64,000 nt of DNA from Conchocele bisecta (Eukaryota > Mollusca > Bivalvia > Lucinida > Thyasiridae). This document shows positions 22,843 to 33,457 of this stretch, piece by piece. The translations under genes were made by a program, and so were the position numbers. The notes beneath the pieces are model-generated. The model was not told the DNA's origin. It ran no database searches and was given only the letters and a program-made list of their open reading frames with translations. The stretch is taken from NCBI GenBank assembly GCA_029237695.1, contig CM055266.1:116391370-116455369 (forward strand). The letters are read 5' to 3'. The stretch's first letter is position 1, and every line of letters starts with the position of its first letter.

Positions 22843-25383
22843 TGTCGCGTGACACGTGTATTCTTGTACATTCTGGAATCCGTATAATTGTATGTTTGTG
22901 TGGTGTGTGGTACTGTGTTGTATTGTTGTGCGTATTATTGGTTTCACATCCCTGTGATTCCACATACCTGTGGTTTCCACACACCTGTGGTTTTTGCACA
23001 CCTGTGGTTTGGCATGTACATTTGCCATGTGCAATGTGCGTGTAATAAGGGGGCTTATGTTGTATTGGTGGAGATACGTTTATGCGTGTCCTATTTGTGG
23101 ATTTAAATATCGTCTATTTTATGAGCAATGTTTTACTGATGTCACGCCATATTTGCCACAGACTATGCATGTGTGTGGTAGTGAACTCGTTGACTGCGTG
23201 TGCTGGTTTCGCTAGGGAAAAGATACCTTTTAGTATTACGGATGTCCACTGTCCGTGCCAGCCGAGTTGTGTCCGCGTGTCAGTGTTTCACCATATAAGG
23301 GACCTTCTGTAGGTGAAGCCAGTATACAGCGCAGACCATACCATGGTCTGCCCTGTTATGTATGCTACGGGTTAGTGTTTCATCATAGCCTGGTACTGGC
23401 CAACACGGATATATCAGATCCCATACTGGTGATGTTTTGTGTCGTGATATTTCCGTAAATGACCACGATATTTGAGTTTAGTATGTGCTACACTCTCATT
23501 TGAGTGTATAGCCGTAGGACCGTTATGGAGGGGTTTGGCGGGGCCAAGAAGCGACCTTCGCATTGTCGAGACCAGTCGAGTAGATTTCGGATTATGAGAT
23601 CTGGGTCTATAGTGTGCAGATTTATGGTAGTGTGGGGTATACCATGTTGGATGGTATTTATTCCACGAGGGCTGTACACTGGTTTGGTTGAATTTAAGGC
23701 GTGGGAACATATATTTATGCCAAATATAACCCACGGGTGACATGGCAAAAGCCATGGTTTTGTAGTATTTATGTGAGATGTCGTACGAGGGGTAGGCATA
23801 TCCATTATTCCGTGCATGGTTTCACTGGTGCGTATATAAGCGATGTCTCGCTATGTGTTGGCGGGACACATATTTTCTGGTTACAGAAGACTAGTACTGT
23901 ATTCACCAGTGACACGGAGGATTTTGGTATGTACTAGAACATTTTATTTCAGCTGTGATTTGCCGTTGTTCGATTCCCGTTTTAGTCTGTTGTGCATCCT
24001 GTCTGTCTGTCTGTGCGTATTCGTCCAGTAATTGGAGATTCATTTCATTTTTGTAGCCTCTTGAGAACGCTCCAGCGTGCCACATTGGACGTTTTGGTCC
24101 ACTCGTTTGAGGGCAGACCCCAGTCAGTGCAGAGTATCGGGTCGTCCGAGTGTCCGTACGTCTGTCTGGCGCAGTGTGTGTAGCAGCTCCGGTACAGGCC
24201 TGTATAGAGCAGTGTGTGATAGCTACCTCGCGTACAGCAGACAGTCACAGCCATAGTTTAGTGAAGTGAAACGCCATACACACATATCATATAATTATAC
24301 TACCACCGAGTTGTTGAATGTCACCTAAGTGAAACTTTTCCCGGCGTCTTAGCCAACGTGATAATCGCCATTTTTGTATTATATCGGAACTTTACATCCG
24401 GTCTACCACTTCCGGTATTACAACCCATTGATTCACCATGGATACTTTACATCGGGGTCTACCACATCCGGGTTGCTACAGTCGAGTGATACCATAGGAA
24501 CTTTACATCTGGTCCACCATTTCCGGAGATAATACTACCTGTGGAACTTTACTTCCGGGAACCAGCTTCCGGAACATTATCGTTATTGACTATCATGTGA
24601 TGTAACCACATCCGGCTTTGACTTTGACATTCATACTTTGGAAATATATTGCATAGGCAATACATATGTATACTTTGATAGTGTATGGTAATACTCCTAT
24701 CATGGCATATCATGGCTAAAGGATTGTAGTAAGACTACATATATTGTTTATGGATTAATCCACTTGATTGGATTATAGCCATATTGTTGACTAGACCTCA
24801 TATTGCGGGTGAGGCAGACCTTGGGACCTTGATACTCAGAGGTTACGCTATCTATTGAGATACGCCAGCACTGGGGTAGCTCAGATGATTGTCATTTGTC
24901 CTCCAATGTTCGTTATGCCATGTTATACTTGTATGTTATTTCACTTTGATTAGCGATCATCAAAGTACTTGTGCATTCATACTATTGTCCACTACGGGAC
25001 CATTGAGATAAACCAACATACCGAGTTTATTCGTCTATAGCTTTTTAAGTTGCGTTAAAGAATATAACAGTCGATTGGCTTACAACCTTGTAGTAATTGA
25101 ATAGTATCATGCACAGTACAGTGATGTTCGCATATCAATGTATCATGTATTCCTGTGTGTTCCCCATGTAATATAGTGTACATTATAAGTGATTAAGTGA
25201 CTACGTGTACTTATCTACTCTGGCCTATCCCTTACACTTCAACTGCATTGTTACCACTTTTCGTTCGTCAGATCAAGCTATATTGGCCATAACGTCATAA
25301 CAATTGAAGTATACTTGGTTCATATGATAATTGGGGGAGACAATTTGTCTCGATCATTCCTGACCTTGGTAATGACCTTGACA
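22843..25383 (+). repeat. 3' LTR
   Basis: About 2.54 kb, directly after the polypurine tract. A TATATAAG box lies at 23833-23840, a plausible promoter TATA element. Small indels relative to the 5' LTR occur throughout. Confidence 0.93.
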
Positions 25384-25945
25384 GGCTGTGACTGGATAAA
25401 TGGGACTTATGGGATTAGTGACCAATGTGTTCATGATGAAATAGCACACTCCTGTAGCCTGATAATGATCAATATTGCACAACAGGTATTTCATTGATAA
25501 AATGGCAAACAGTGCAGATCCAGATCAGACTGTGCGGATGCACAGGCTGATCTGGATCTACACTGGTCGCAAAACCAATAAGCCCCATTTCTCCAGTCAC
25601 AGCCACATGTAGATAGGGCCTCAGTTCCACCGACCACTACAGTTTACAAATGGGCAAAACCCTGAAGATATTCTCCTCATCATTTTGTCAATCATACCAT
25701 GCCAAAAGCATATAGTAAATATGTAGTGAATATGGTTAAATTTTGTCAATGGAACTGAAGATACAATATGGAAAGTGAAAGTGTTGATGCCAGCCATCAA
25801 GCACGGTCTGCCTTTCACCAATCCAATAGCCAGGATTATTTCCAAAAAGAAACTAAAAATGTGGCCCGTCAGTACACGAATACAATAGCAATTGTATATG
25901 CTCAGCCTGTAAAGGATAAATGTGTTGCCTGCGTGAAAATCATAT

Positions 25946-26187
25946 GTGGCTCTGACTGGAGAAATGGGGCTTATGGGTTTTGCAAACAGTGTAGATCCAG
26001 ATCAGCCTGTGCATCCGCACAGTCTGATCAGGATCTGCACTGTTCGCCATTTCATCAATGAAACACCTGTCATGCTTGTAACAAGCAATACAGATCACTA
26101 TCAGGCTACAGTAGTGTGCTATTTGATCAGGAGTTGCACTGGTCACACATCCCACAAGCCCCATTTCTCCAGTCACAGCCACATATA
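25946..26187. mobile_element. Palindromic MITE (ATGTGGCTGTGACTGG family)
   Basis: Starts ATGTGGCTCTGACTGGAG and ends CTCCAGTCACAGCCACAT, an inverted repeat of about 30 bp, with the GTAGATCCAGATCAG/CTGATCAGGATCTGCAC hairpin inside. Confidence 0.8.
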
Positions 26188-26384
26188 AGGAATAGGTAAC
26201 TCCAGAACAAGGAAGAAAGATAGTTACATGTAATACCGAGGTAATCCATTCTACTGCAGGACCACAGTTGGATTGGCAAACAACCGGTCAGCATAAATCA
26301 TGTATTACTTTTGCTATAATAATTTCTTTTCGCTGATTTCAGTGTTTGTTGATGGCATAACTACATACAATTGATTGTAAATGT

Positions 26385-26590
26385 CTTAACCCTTACTATA
26401 CTGAATTAAATGTTGTCGTTGGCTGTTTATTTCCTATTTTTCTCATCAAAATTATGCTTTGACAACAAGCACTTCAGAATCATTTCCCGATTCTAAAATG
26501 CTGTTAAATCATGATTTTATTGAGAAAGAATAGAACATATAAAACAACAGCAGACAACACTTTTTGTTTCCACACATTCTAAGGAGTAAC
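26385..26590. mobile_element. TTAA MITE family 2
   Basis: TTAACCCTTACTATACTG at the left and ACATTCTAAGGAGTAA at the right; the interior has the CAGCAGACAACA segment. Confidence 0.75.
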
Positions 26591-26815
26591 CCCTTTCAAC
26601 ACCACAGGCCTGTATAGTGGTATTGGCAAACAGTGTAGATCCAGATGAGCTGGCTCGTGCTGTGCCGTCTCATCAGTAATTTTCATATTTTTAAGAACAA
26701 AAACACCCCCTTTTTCATAAATGGACTAGTCTGAAGATCATTTTGTGACAATTGGATTGGTTGCAAAATTAACATATCACAATCCATTCCAGTTACTTAG
26801 GGGTGAAAGGATTAA
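26586..26815. mobile_element. TTAA MITE family 1, degenerate
   Basis: CCCTTTCAACACCACAGGCC at the left, GGGGTGAAAGGATTAA at the right. It directly abuts a family 2 element (26385-26590). Confidence 0.75.
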
Positions 26816-26860
26816 AGTTGTCAGCAATGCTACGGATTTAACAGTCTGTTAAGCTAACAG

Positions 26861-27043
26861 AAGCTTTGAGCAACCGGGTCCTGATGGCAGCCACCATGTC
26901 CAGCCCCATGAACCTACACTGTGGACCTGCAGTTGGGATGATAGCCCCTGTATGAAAGTTAAGAGACAAGTGTGCATTCAGAGAAGCCATTGCCAAGCAC
27001 TGTACTCAAACAACTCAACAGAACCAAGGAGAAGCTAAGATAG
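26861..27043 (+). pseudogene. Exon-like segment, broken copy
   Basis: Behind a possible acceptor (GCTAACAG) it reads ALSNRVLMAATMSSPMNLHC, GPAVGMIAPV and then a stop, followed by a one-base shift relative to its partner. The partner at 27739-27900 is open to the end. It looks like a C-terminal exon of an unknown plus-strand gene, or a captured gene piece. Confidence 0.45.
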
Positions 27044-27057
27044 AATAATTGTATACT

Positions 27058-27253
27058 ACTGTCTGTTCCATGTTTTGCTGGCGACAAACTTGTGTCCATT
27101 AAATACATTAAATATAACAAATATTTAAATGTAAGTACTTTTTCAGCAGTACCAAAAAAGTCACCTTGCTTGGAATTCCATCAAATAATAGATTTTATAG
27201 AGAAAAACAATTTTCAAATGTTCTTCGGCAGCAAAACATGGAACAGACAGTAG
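27058..27253. mobile_element. MITE, ACTGTCTGTTCCATGTTTTG ends
   Basis: ACTGTCTGTTCCATGTTTTG at the left and CAAAACATGGAACAGACAGT at the right. A decayed copy lies at 27906-28097. Related arms are seen at 47730-47890 and 52030-52240. Confidence 0.75.
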
Positions 27254-27435
27254 TTCTGGCCATGTCTATATACTCTGGGTTCATTCTGTGTTTATCATTG
27301 GTAAGGTAAATCATATCACTTCTAGGGGTGGAGGGGGGGGGGGGCCAGTGGTTAAGGGGGTGGGAAGGGCAAGGGGAAAACAGGAAGTGTTGTGATAAAT
27401 TTCTTAAATAGAGTGATGTAAGAACAGACCAGTAG

Positions 27436-27735
27436 CCTATTTCACCAACATTGCAAAGTATACTTTTCTAGCAATGTATCCTTTGAGGGAGTAACCATTT
27501 CTTTTTCCTGAAATGCATTATTTCATATAGAACTAACAAATGCATATATTTCATGATTAAAAATATGCAGATTTATTATACTGAATTTATTACATTATCA
27601 CAGCCAAAATGGCTGTGATAATGTAATAAATTCAGTATAATAAAAATTAATAAATTTATCCTTAAATTGAAAATTTCTCCCTCAAAGTATACTTTGCTAG
27701 AAAAGTATACTTTGCAATGTTGGTGAAATCGGCTA
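27436..27735. mobile_element. Foldback, TTTCACCAACATTGCAAAGT family
   Basis: Long palindrome: TTTCACCAACATTGCAAAGT at the left and its complement at the right, centre CACAGCCAAAATGGCTGTG. Others of this family lie at 28287-28616, 28963-29246, 38687-38993 and 60592-61408. Confidence 0.88.
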
Positions 27736-27738
27736 CAG

Positions 27739-27900
27739 ATGGCTGCAGCCACCATGTCCAGCCCCATGAACCTCCACTGTGGACCTGCAGTTGGGATGAT
27801 AGCCCCTGTAGGAAAGTTAGAGACAAGTGTGCATTCAGAGAAACTATTGCCAAGCACTGTACTCAAACAACTCAACAGAACCAAGGAGAAGCTAAGATAG
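27739..27900 (+). CDS. Intact 53-codon frame, unknown
   Basis: From ATG (context CAGATGG) to TAG: MAAATMSSPMNLHCGPAVGM, IAPVGKLETSVHSEKLLPST, VLKQLNRTKEKLR. Composition and the closing basic helix look protein-like. I do not recognise it. It begins directly after the right end of a foldback element, and about 500 bp on from it parallels the region after the broken copy. It may be a displaced terminal exon. Confidence 0.4.
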   Translation: MAAATMSSPMNLHCGPAVGMIAPVGKLETSVHSEKLLPSTVLKQLNRTKEKLR

Positions 27901-28286
27901 AATAATTGTCTGTTCCATGTTTTGCTGTCGACAAACTTGTGTCCATTAAATACATTAAATATAACAAATATTTAAATGTAAGTACTTTTTCAGCAGTACC
28001 AAAAAAGTCACCCTCTCCATTTTTTTAATTCCATCAACTATTTGATTTTATAGATAAAAACAATTTTCAAAAGTTCTTTTGGAACAGACAGTAGTTCTGG
28101 CCATGTCTATATACTCTGGGTTCATTCTGTGCTTATCATTGGTATGGTAGATCATATCACTTATAGGGGTGGAGGGGGAGGGGGTGAGTGGTTAAGGGTG
28201 TGGGAAGGGCAAGGAAAAAACAGGAAGTGCTGTGATAAATTTCTTAAATAAATAGAGTGATGTAAGAACAGACCTGTGGCCTATTT

Positions 28287-28616
28287 CACCAACATTGCAA
28301 AGTATACTTTTCTAGCAAAGTATACTTTGAGGGAGTAATCATTTATTTTCACCGAAATGCATTATTTCATATAGAACTAACCGTTGCATATATATGATGA
28401 TTAAAAGTATGCAGAATTATTATACTGAATTTATTACATTATCACAGCCATTTTATTATACTGAATTTATTACATTAGCACAGCCAAAATGATAATGTAA
28501 TAAATTCAGTATACCGTAATAAAAATTAATAAATTTATCCTAAAATTGAAAATTTCTCACTCAAAGTATACTTTGCTAGATAAGTATACTTTGCAATGTT
28601 GGTGAACTAGGCTACA
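28287..28616. mobile_element. Foldback, TTTCACCAACATTGCAAAGT family
   Basis: Same ends; the centre is rearranged, with the CTGAATTTATTACATTA arm repeated (28428-28490). Confidence 0.85.
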
Positions 28617-28962
28617 GGAATGAAGCGAAGCCAGTGCAAATACAGGTATAACATCAATATCAATGGAGTGATCCATCATTTCATCTCAGATATTTACATT
28701 TATTATTCAATATGCATGTATGCATGTATTTAGTATATGTATCATTCTTGATCATTTCGTAGACATTTCAAAGAATATTTAGCTTGCATTTTACACAATG
28801 GTGTGAAACCAACCTAAGGTTTCTATACCACTCACACATTGGGCCGTTTGATGACAAATGTTTTCTATGTGCCACATTGTCACGGATCAGCCCGATCAGG
28901 ATCTACACTGCTTGCAATTCAGTCAGTAATGTATTCCCACTCTTTCCAGCCAGCATACATGT

Positions 28963-29246
28963 AGCCTATTTCACCAACATCGCAAAGTATACTTTTCCAG
29001 CAAAGTATACTTCGAGGGAGCAATTTTCAATTTTAGGATAAATTTATTAATTTTTATTATACTGAATTTATTACATTATCACAGCCAATTTGGCTGTGAT
29101 AATGTAATAAATTCAGTATAATAATTCTACATATTTTTAATAATGAAATTTATGAAGTTGTTAGTTCTATATGAAATAATGCATTTCAGGAAAAATAAAT
29201 GATTACTCCCTCAAAGTATACTTTGCAATGTTGGTGAAATAGGCCA
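28963..29246. mobile_element. Foldback, TTTCACCAACATTGCAAAGT family
   Basis: Complete, inverted relative to 27436-27735, with centre CACAGCCAATTTGGCTGTG. Confidence 0.88.
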
Positions 29247-29594
29247 CTGATCAGGAGTCAACTGTATGAAAATACCTGATAACAAGGCCTAACATAGACC
29301 AGAGTAGAACACTACAATGCTGTTATCCACATAGGCATTCGGCGTGTTTCGGCTTTCATCGGTATAACTACATATATGAACAAGGCTAATAGCTTTGGTT
29401 GGACACAACCTCATATCATAACAAATTCCGTGATTTTATTAACGCTAATGTAAATATTTTGGCGGAACGTACACATGTTCATTTGAGAATTATTGTTATC
29501 TTGCTGAAATAGCATAATTAAAACATAATTATGCAAAGAATATTGAATTATACAACTGGTTTTCCGAGGTCGGACACGACCTCACATCATAACA

Positions 29595-30225
29595 AATGAA
29601 ACTAGAAAAAGTCGATGGCGCGCCATCGCAATATACCCACTTTCCCCAAATGCTAAGTCCGAAAGGGGGAGGTAATCCATGATGGAGGGTCGGATAAAAA
29701 ATCCGAATTCACTTTGCTTATAAGCACATCAAAACGAAGCTACGAACCAAATATCAGACGCGTAGGTATGAAGGTGAAAAAGTTTTTCGAGTTACAAGGA
29801 AAAAATGGGAAATTCTGAGTCCGAAAGGGGGAGATAATCCATGATGGAGGGTCGGATCAAAAATCCGAATTCACTTTGCGCATCTGCACATGATAACGAA
29901 GCTACATACCAAATATCAGGCGCGTAGGTATGAAGGTGAAAAAGTTTTTCGAGTTACAAGGAAAAAAATGGGAAATTCTGAGTCCGAAAGGGGGAGATAA
30001 TCCATGATGGAGGGTCGGATCAAAAATCCGAATTCACTTTGCGCATCTGCACATGATAACGAAGCTACATACCAAATATCAGGCGCGTAGGTATGAAGGT
30101 GAAAAAGTTTTTTGAGTTACAAGAAACGTGACGGACGTACGGACGGACGTACGGACGTACGGACGGACGGACACCCGTGACGAAAACAATATACCCATTA
30201 TTTTTTCCTAAAAAAGTGGGTATAA
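29595..30225. mobile_element. Tandem-core element with terminal hairpin
   Basis: Head GATGGCGCGCCATCG with ATACCCACTTT, then three units of about 158 bp (GGGGGAGATAATCCATGATG, AAGGTGAAAAAGTTTTTCGA), GGACGTAC tail, and a right-end hairpin ATACCCATT...AAGTGGGTAT. Confidence 0.75.
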
Positions 30226-31081
30226 TAATGTGTTTACGGCTCTAACGTCAATATTGTAGTGGCAAGTTCATATGTTCAGTTGAGACTGATCGCCATCATG
30301 CAGAATACGTATAATACATTGTACATAGAAAATTACAATTTTAAACATGTTATTTTGTTACAATACGAGCTTGCGTCCGACCAGAAGTTGCATACCGTAT
30401 AATAAATACCAAAGCAAATGGCGTTATTTAACCTCAAGGGAAGTAATCATTGTAATGTATTCTCACAAGCGCCGTTCAATTATAGCAGTACCGACGAAAG
30501 CCGAAACACGCCGTATGCCTGTGGTTATCCATGCACAGTTAATGCATGTCCATTTATGCCATTCAATGTGCAATACCCCCATATATGAGAATAAACATTT
30601 CTAACTAATTTTCTGCAATTTTTCTCATCAAAAGTATATGATGTGACCACTCATTTGAACCGTTTCATGAAATGGTGACCACATCATATACTTTTATTAG
30701 GGAGATATGTGAAAAGTATTCAGATTTTTCCATCAGCAAAATGGGAAATCTCCAGCATGAAATTGGTTATATATACAAGATTAAATATTCAGCAAAATGC
30801 AGACAAATTGACAACAAAAATAATTAATTTCTGACCAAAATTGAAAACAAAACAGAAAAAGAGAGCAATCATTATAAAGACAGAAGGCATATTCAGAGTT
30901 CAAGAAAGAGCACGATAATGATGTTATACGAGAACATAAAGAGGCCAGATATCGACAGACAATCACGTTGACAATGTTGACGCACCTATAGAGACTCGCC
31001 ATTTGTTTGACAAGTCCTTGGCAATGGCAGGCCAGTCGTAGCCCATTATATAATACGCACACTTTCGCAAACTCCACTCAC

Positions 31082-31145
31082 CAGGTGTTATTGCATTTGA
31101 TTTCAAGTCGTGGAACGAGAGGTCTTGAATGCTGTCAAATCGCAT
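31082..31145 (-). CDS. KIF13: KIF13 e19 (tail exon, probable)
   Basis: A 64-nt exon reading MRFDSIQDLSFHDLKSNAIT, then P and one base. The acceptor is ATTTCAG and the donor GTGAGT. It is Ser/Asp-rich, in the style of the tail after the VPNIHQ segment, and its entry phase matches e18. No further exon was recognised at lower coordinates, although the open phase requires at least one. Confidence 0.6.
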
Positions 31146-31539
31146 CTGAAATAGAGATATGAATTGATAGAATATAGTAAAATGTACCCTAAATATTCGG
31201 AAAAAATTTATTCTGCAAAACATACAAATGTTTTCCCATCGTGAGTGTCCCAATATTTAGGGTTAGTATGGCTGTTCTGGTTTATCTCAATAACACTGCC
31301 CTTGAATTTGGATAATATTAGATTTGGGAAACAAATTTTGTCCAAACATTTAGCGTTATTATGGTCATTTATGTCGGAGCTGAACTTTGTAATCGCAAGC
31401 CCAGATTCAGATGAAGGATGTAGTATGCACTGCCGGCTGAGAAAGGGACCATTGTGGCCAGTGTAGATCGCCATATGTACTCAAATAGTCAACAGACAGA
31501 ATTTTGTCAAAACTTACGTTAATTTTATTTTCTCATTAA

Positions 31540-32236
31540 AGGTACATGCCTACGCAGCAGGTTACACTGTACTACTACTTTTCATTTTCTGTCATGCCTT
31601 ATATGAGCCATTTGTCTACCCACTAACGAGTTATTTTTAATTACGGCGCGTGTTAATAGGTGTTAAATCGCATTTTATATGCCGCGACCAGAAAGGGTAT
31701 TTTCCGACCTCGTGCTATTTTTACCAATACGCGTCACGTGACACGGTCAATCATATCACATCTTTGACATGCGCAGTGAAGTTGAGAAGAAAAATCTCTA
31801 TTCGAGTCCAAATCTAAATCTCCACGTAACTCTTTCCATTTGGTGATCTGGTCACCAATATTAACCACTCTCTCTCTCTGTACTGCCTGTCCCTCAGACA
31901 TTTCGCCTTTTTTTTGGCCGACGCTGTTTCATACAATTTCCGTCCTGGACGTTTCGACATGTTGATATTCTTGTTTACATATTGGGAAGCCTACTGGCGC
32001 GCGTAGTATACTGTGCATGGCACCGCAAGCCGTGATGTGAAAGTCGTCGTCCCCGCACATTATCAAAATAGACTGTTACCGCCGCGCGTCGCTAACAGTA
32101 AATTGATAATTAATAAATGATTATATTTGTATAGCGGGCATTCGTAATTTTTAGAACTGGTGGAATAGTGACATACTTATACACTTATTTACTTCCTATA
32201 AAGAACATTTTGTGCCTACTGTGTGGGCATGTACCT
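31540..32236. mobile_element. TTAA-flanked element with AGGTACATGCC termini
   Basis: Inverted termini AGGTACATGCC and GGCATGTACCT, each next to TTAA (31536-31539, 32237-32240). The 0.7-kb interior is GC-richer than its surroundings and holds a protein-like fragment (31740-31960, minus). It lies in the KIF13 intron between e18 and e19. Confidence 0.75.
31740..31960 (-). pseudogene. Captured coding fragment inside the TTAA element
   Basis: From an ATG at 31960 it reads MSKRPGRKLYETASAKKKAK, CLRDRQYRERE. After a one-base shift it continues VVNIGDQITKWKELRGDLDL, DSNRDFSSQL. The pattern xxIGxQxxxWxELRxxLxLxSNxxxSxxL resembles N-terminal segments of animal genes and transposon-derived proteins that begin with a basic head and an expected KSD/TNxEVA helix. 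The family is not certain and there is no full-length gene here. Confidence 0.5.
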
Positions 32237-32244
32237 TTAAAAAA

Positions 32245-32352
32245 CAACGCAAATAATTCTAAAGTGCTGTCAAACCATGTCTATTGAGAAAGAAGAAAAA
32301 ATATAAAACAACAGCAGAAGACAATTTACATTTCCCACATTCTAAGGGTTGA
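32245..32352. mobile_element. TTAA MITE family 2, right half only
   Basis: AATTCTAAAGTGCTGTCAAA through CACATTCTAAGGGTT matches the right arm of family 2. It directly follows the TTAA element 31540-32236. Confidence 0.65.
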
Positions 32353-32534
32353 ACAAAGGGTTATCGACTGAATGCAAATAGTCCCGACAAATCTGAATCA
32401 CTAATATGTAGGGAAAAGTATGCATGAGGGAAAAGTATGCATGGCATTATAACTCGCTGGACGATACAGCAGTATCTGAAGTGTTACATGGCGGTAACCA
32501 GCATTCCCCAAACTTGAAACAACGACTATGTATA

Positions 32535-32781
32535 CTAACGCTTTCAACACCACAGGCCTGTATAGTGGTATTGGCAAAAAGTGTAGATCCAGATGAGCCG
32601 GCTCGTGACGAGCCGTCTCATCAGGATCTGCACTTTTTGCAAATAATTTTCGTCTTTTTAAGAACAAAAACACCCTCTTTTCATAAATGGACTAGTCTGA
32701 AAATCATTTTGTGACAATTGGATTGGTTGCAAAATAAACATATCCAAATCCATTCCAGTTACTTAGGGGTGAAAGGGTTAA
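32535..32781. mobile_element. TTAA MITE family 1 (CCCTTTCA termini)
   Basis: Termini CGCTTTCAACACC and GGGGTGAAAGGG, flanked by TTAA at the right (left flank degenerate). The interior has a CAGGCCTGTATAGTGGTATT lead, then the palindrome GAGCCGGCTCGTGACGAGCC. TTAA targets are characteristic of piggyBac transposases. It lies in the KIF13 intron after e18. Confidence 0.85.
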
Positions 32782-32851
32782 ACTATTTACTTGTTCATCA
32801 TTCTATATGGTTGTTTTATAGATGATAGTTGTTATAATAATAATGACCTAC

Positions 32852-32884
32852 CTTTTCATCCAGTCGGGGTGGAGTAGTGACAAA
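32852..32884 (-). CDS. KIF13: KIF13 e18 (33-nt micro-exon, probable)
   Basis: A 33-nt phase-0 exon reading FVTTPPRLDEK, between a clean acceptor (GGTTTCAG) and donor (AAG followed by GTAGGT). It follows VPNIHQ of e17 and precedes e19 in the same phase. Tail sequence is poorly conserved, so support comes from splice sites, phase and position. Confidence 0.65.
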
Positions 32885-33174
32885 CTGAAACCAAAATAGG
32901 CAAATTAAGTTGATAAATTTTCTTTAACGTATCAAATATTATTTGAGCCCAGAAATGATACCATTATCACATTTCTTACTTATACCTCAACTGATTTTCA
33001 GTTGGTGAAAACTTCATTTATGGAGATTAAACATGTGTATTCGCTGTTCATGTAAATGGTATTAACATTAATTAGCAGACTACTATGTTTTTAGACAGGT
33101 GACCAATTAGAACCAGTAGTCTCTACTCCCAGCAGCGAGACAGGTGTGCTGATACGAAGCCATGGTTTGAATAC

Positions 33175-33252
33175 CTGATGTATATTTGGCACGCTTGTAG
33201 TTTTACGCAGTGATCTCCCCTGGGTGGCTATCAGTTCCTTTACAGCTACTTC
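33175..33252 (-). CDS. KIF13: KIF13 e17
   Basis: A 78-nt exon, phase 0. It reads EVAVKELIATQGRSLRKTTS, then VPNIHQ. It matches the basic, Ser/Thr-rich KIF13 tail segment containing RRSLSTPNVHNV. In mammalian KIF13 this region carries phosphorylation-dependent 14-3-3 sites (RxxS type); the RSLRKTTS text here would be the equivalent, by inference. The donor is CAG followed by GTATTC. Confidence 0.88.
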
Positions 33253-33387
33253 CTGTAATATATAAACAACACTCAAACATTGTCAGGTAATAATTACATA
33301 CATGAATGTACATTATGAGGATGCACCATTTAATGTAATACATTTCTAAATACCAGTAGTTGCTTTATTTCTCCGATTAAAAGTACA

Positions 33388-33457
33388 GTGGAACATCTCC
33401 AAACAGAACACCCTGGGAGGTCCCCAGGGTGTCCTGTTTGGAGATGTTCCACTGTAA
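33388..33457. repeat. Miniature TA-flanked hairpin
   Basis: CAGTGGAACATCTCCAAACA and its complement TGTTTGGAGATGTTCCACTG pair almost perfectly around CACCCTGGG, with TA at both ends. It is effectively two transposon termini with nothing between. Confidence 0.85.

Larger units (their letters stand above)
16008..25383 (+). mobile_element. Ty3/gypsy LTR retrotransposon, integrase-first (Gmr1-like) order, RT deleted
   Basis: A 9.4-kb element with long direct LTRs beginning TGTCGCG and ending TTGACA, a primer-binding-like TGGTGTCAGAAG just inside the left LTR, a purine tract at the right LTR, and a 5-bp target duplication GGCTG (16003-16007 and 25384-25388). The internal order is coiled-coil gag, CCHC knuckle, protease, integrase, then the lead-in to RT. 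Integrase before RT is the Gmr1-like arrangement. RT and most of RNase H are missing, and several frameshifts break the rest. The LTR copies differ mainly by one-base indels, which suggests a recent insertion, sequencing noise, or both. Confidence 0.92.
15998..25612. mobile_element. Palindromic MITE (ATGTGGCTGTGACTGG termini), split by the LTR element
   Basis: The left end (ATGTGGCTG) lies just before the LTR element and the remainder resumes at 25384 with GGCTGTGACTGG. The right end is CAGTCACAGCCACAT. The interior contains a GTAGATCCAGATCAG hairpin. Other copies are at 25946-26187, 39783-40026 and 51148-51595. Confidence 0.7.

Noticed and set aside
16008..25383. Endogenous retrovirus with env
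   Set aside because: No envelope-like frame exists after integrase; the protein order and gag type fit a Ty3/gypsy retrotransposon.
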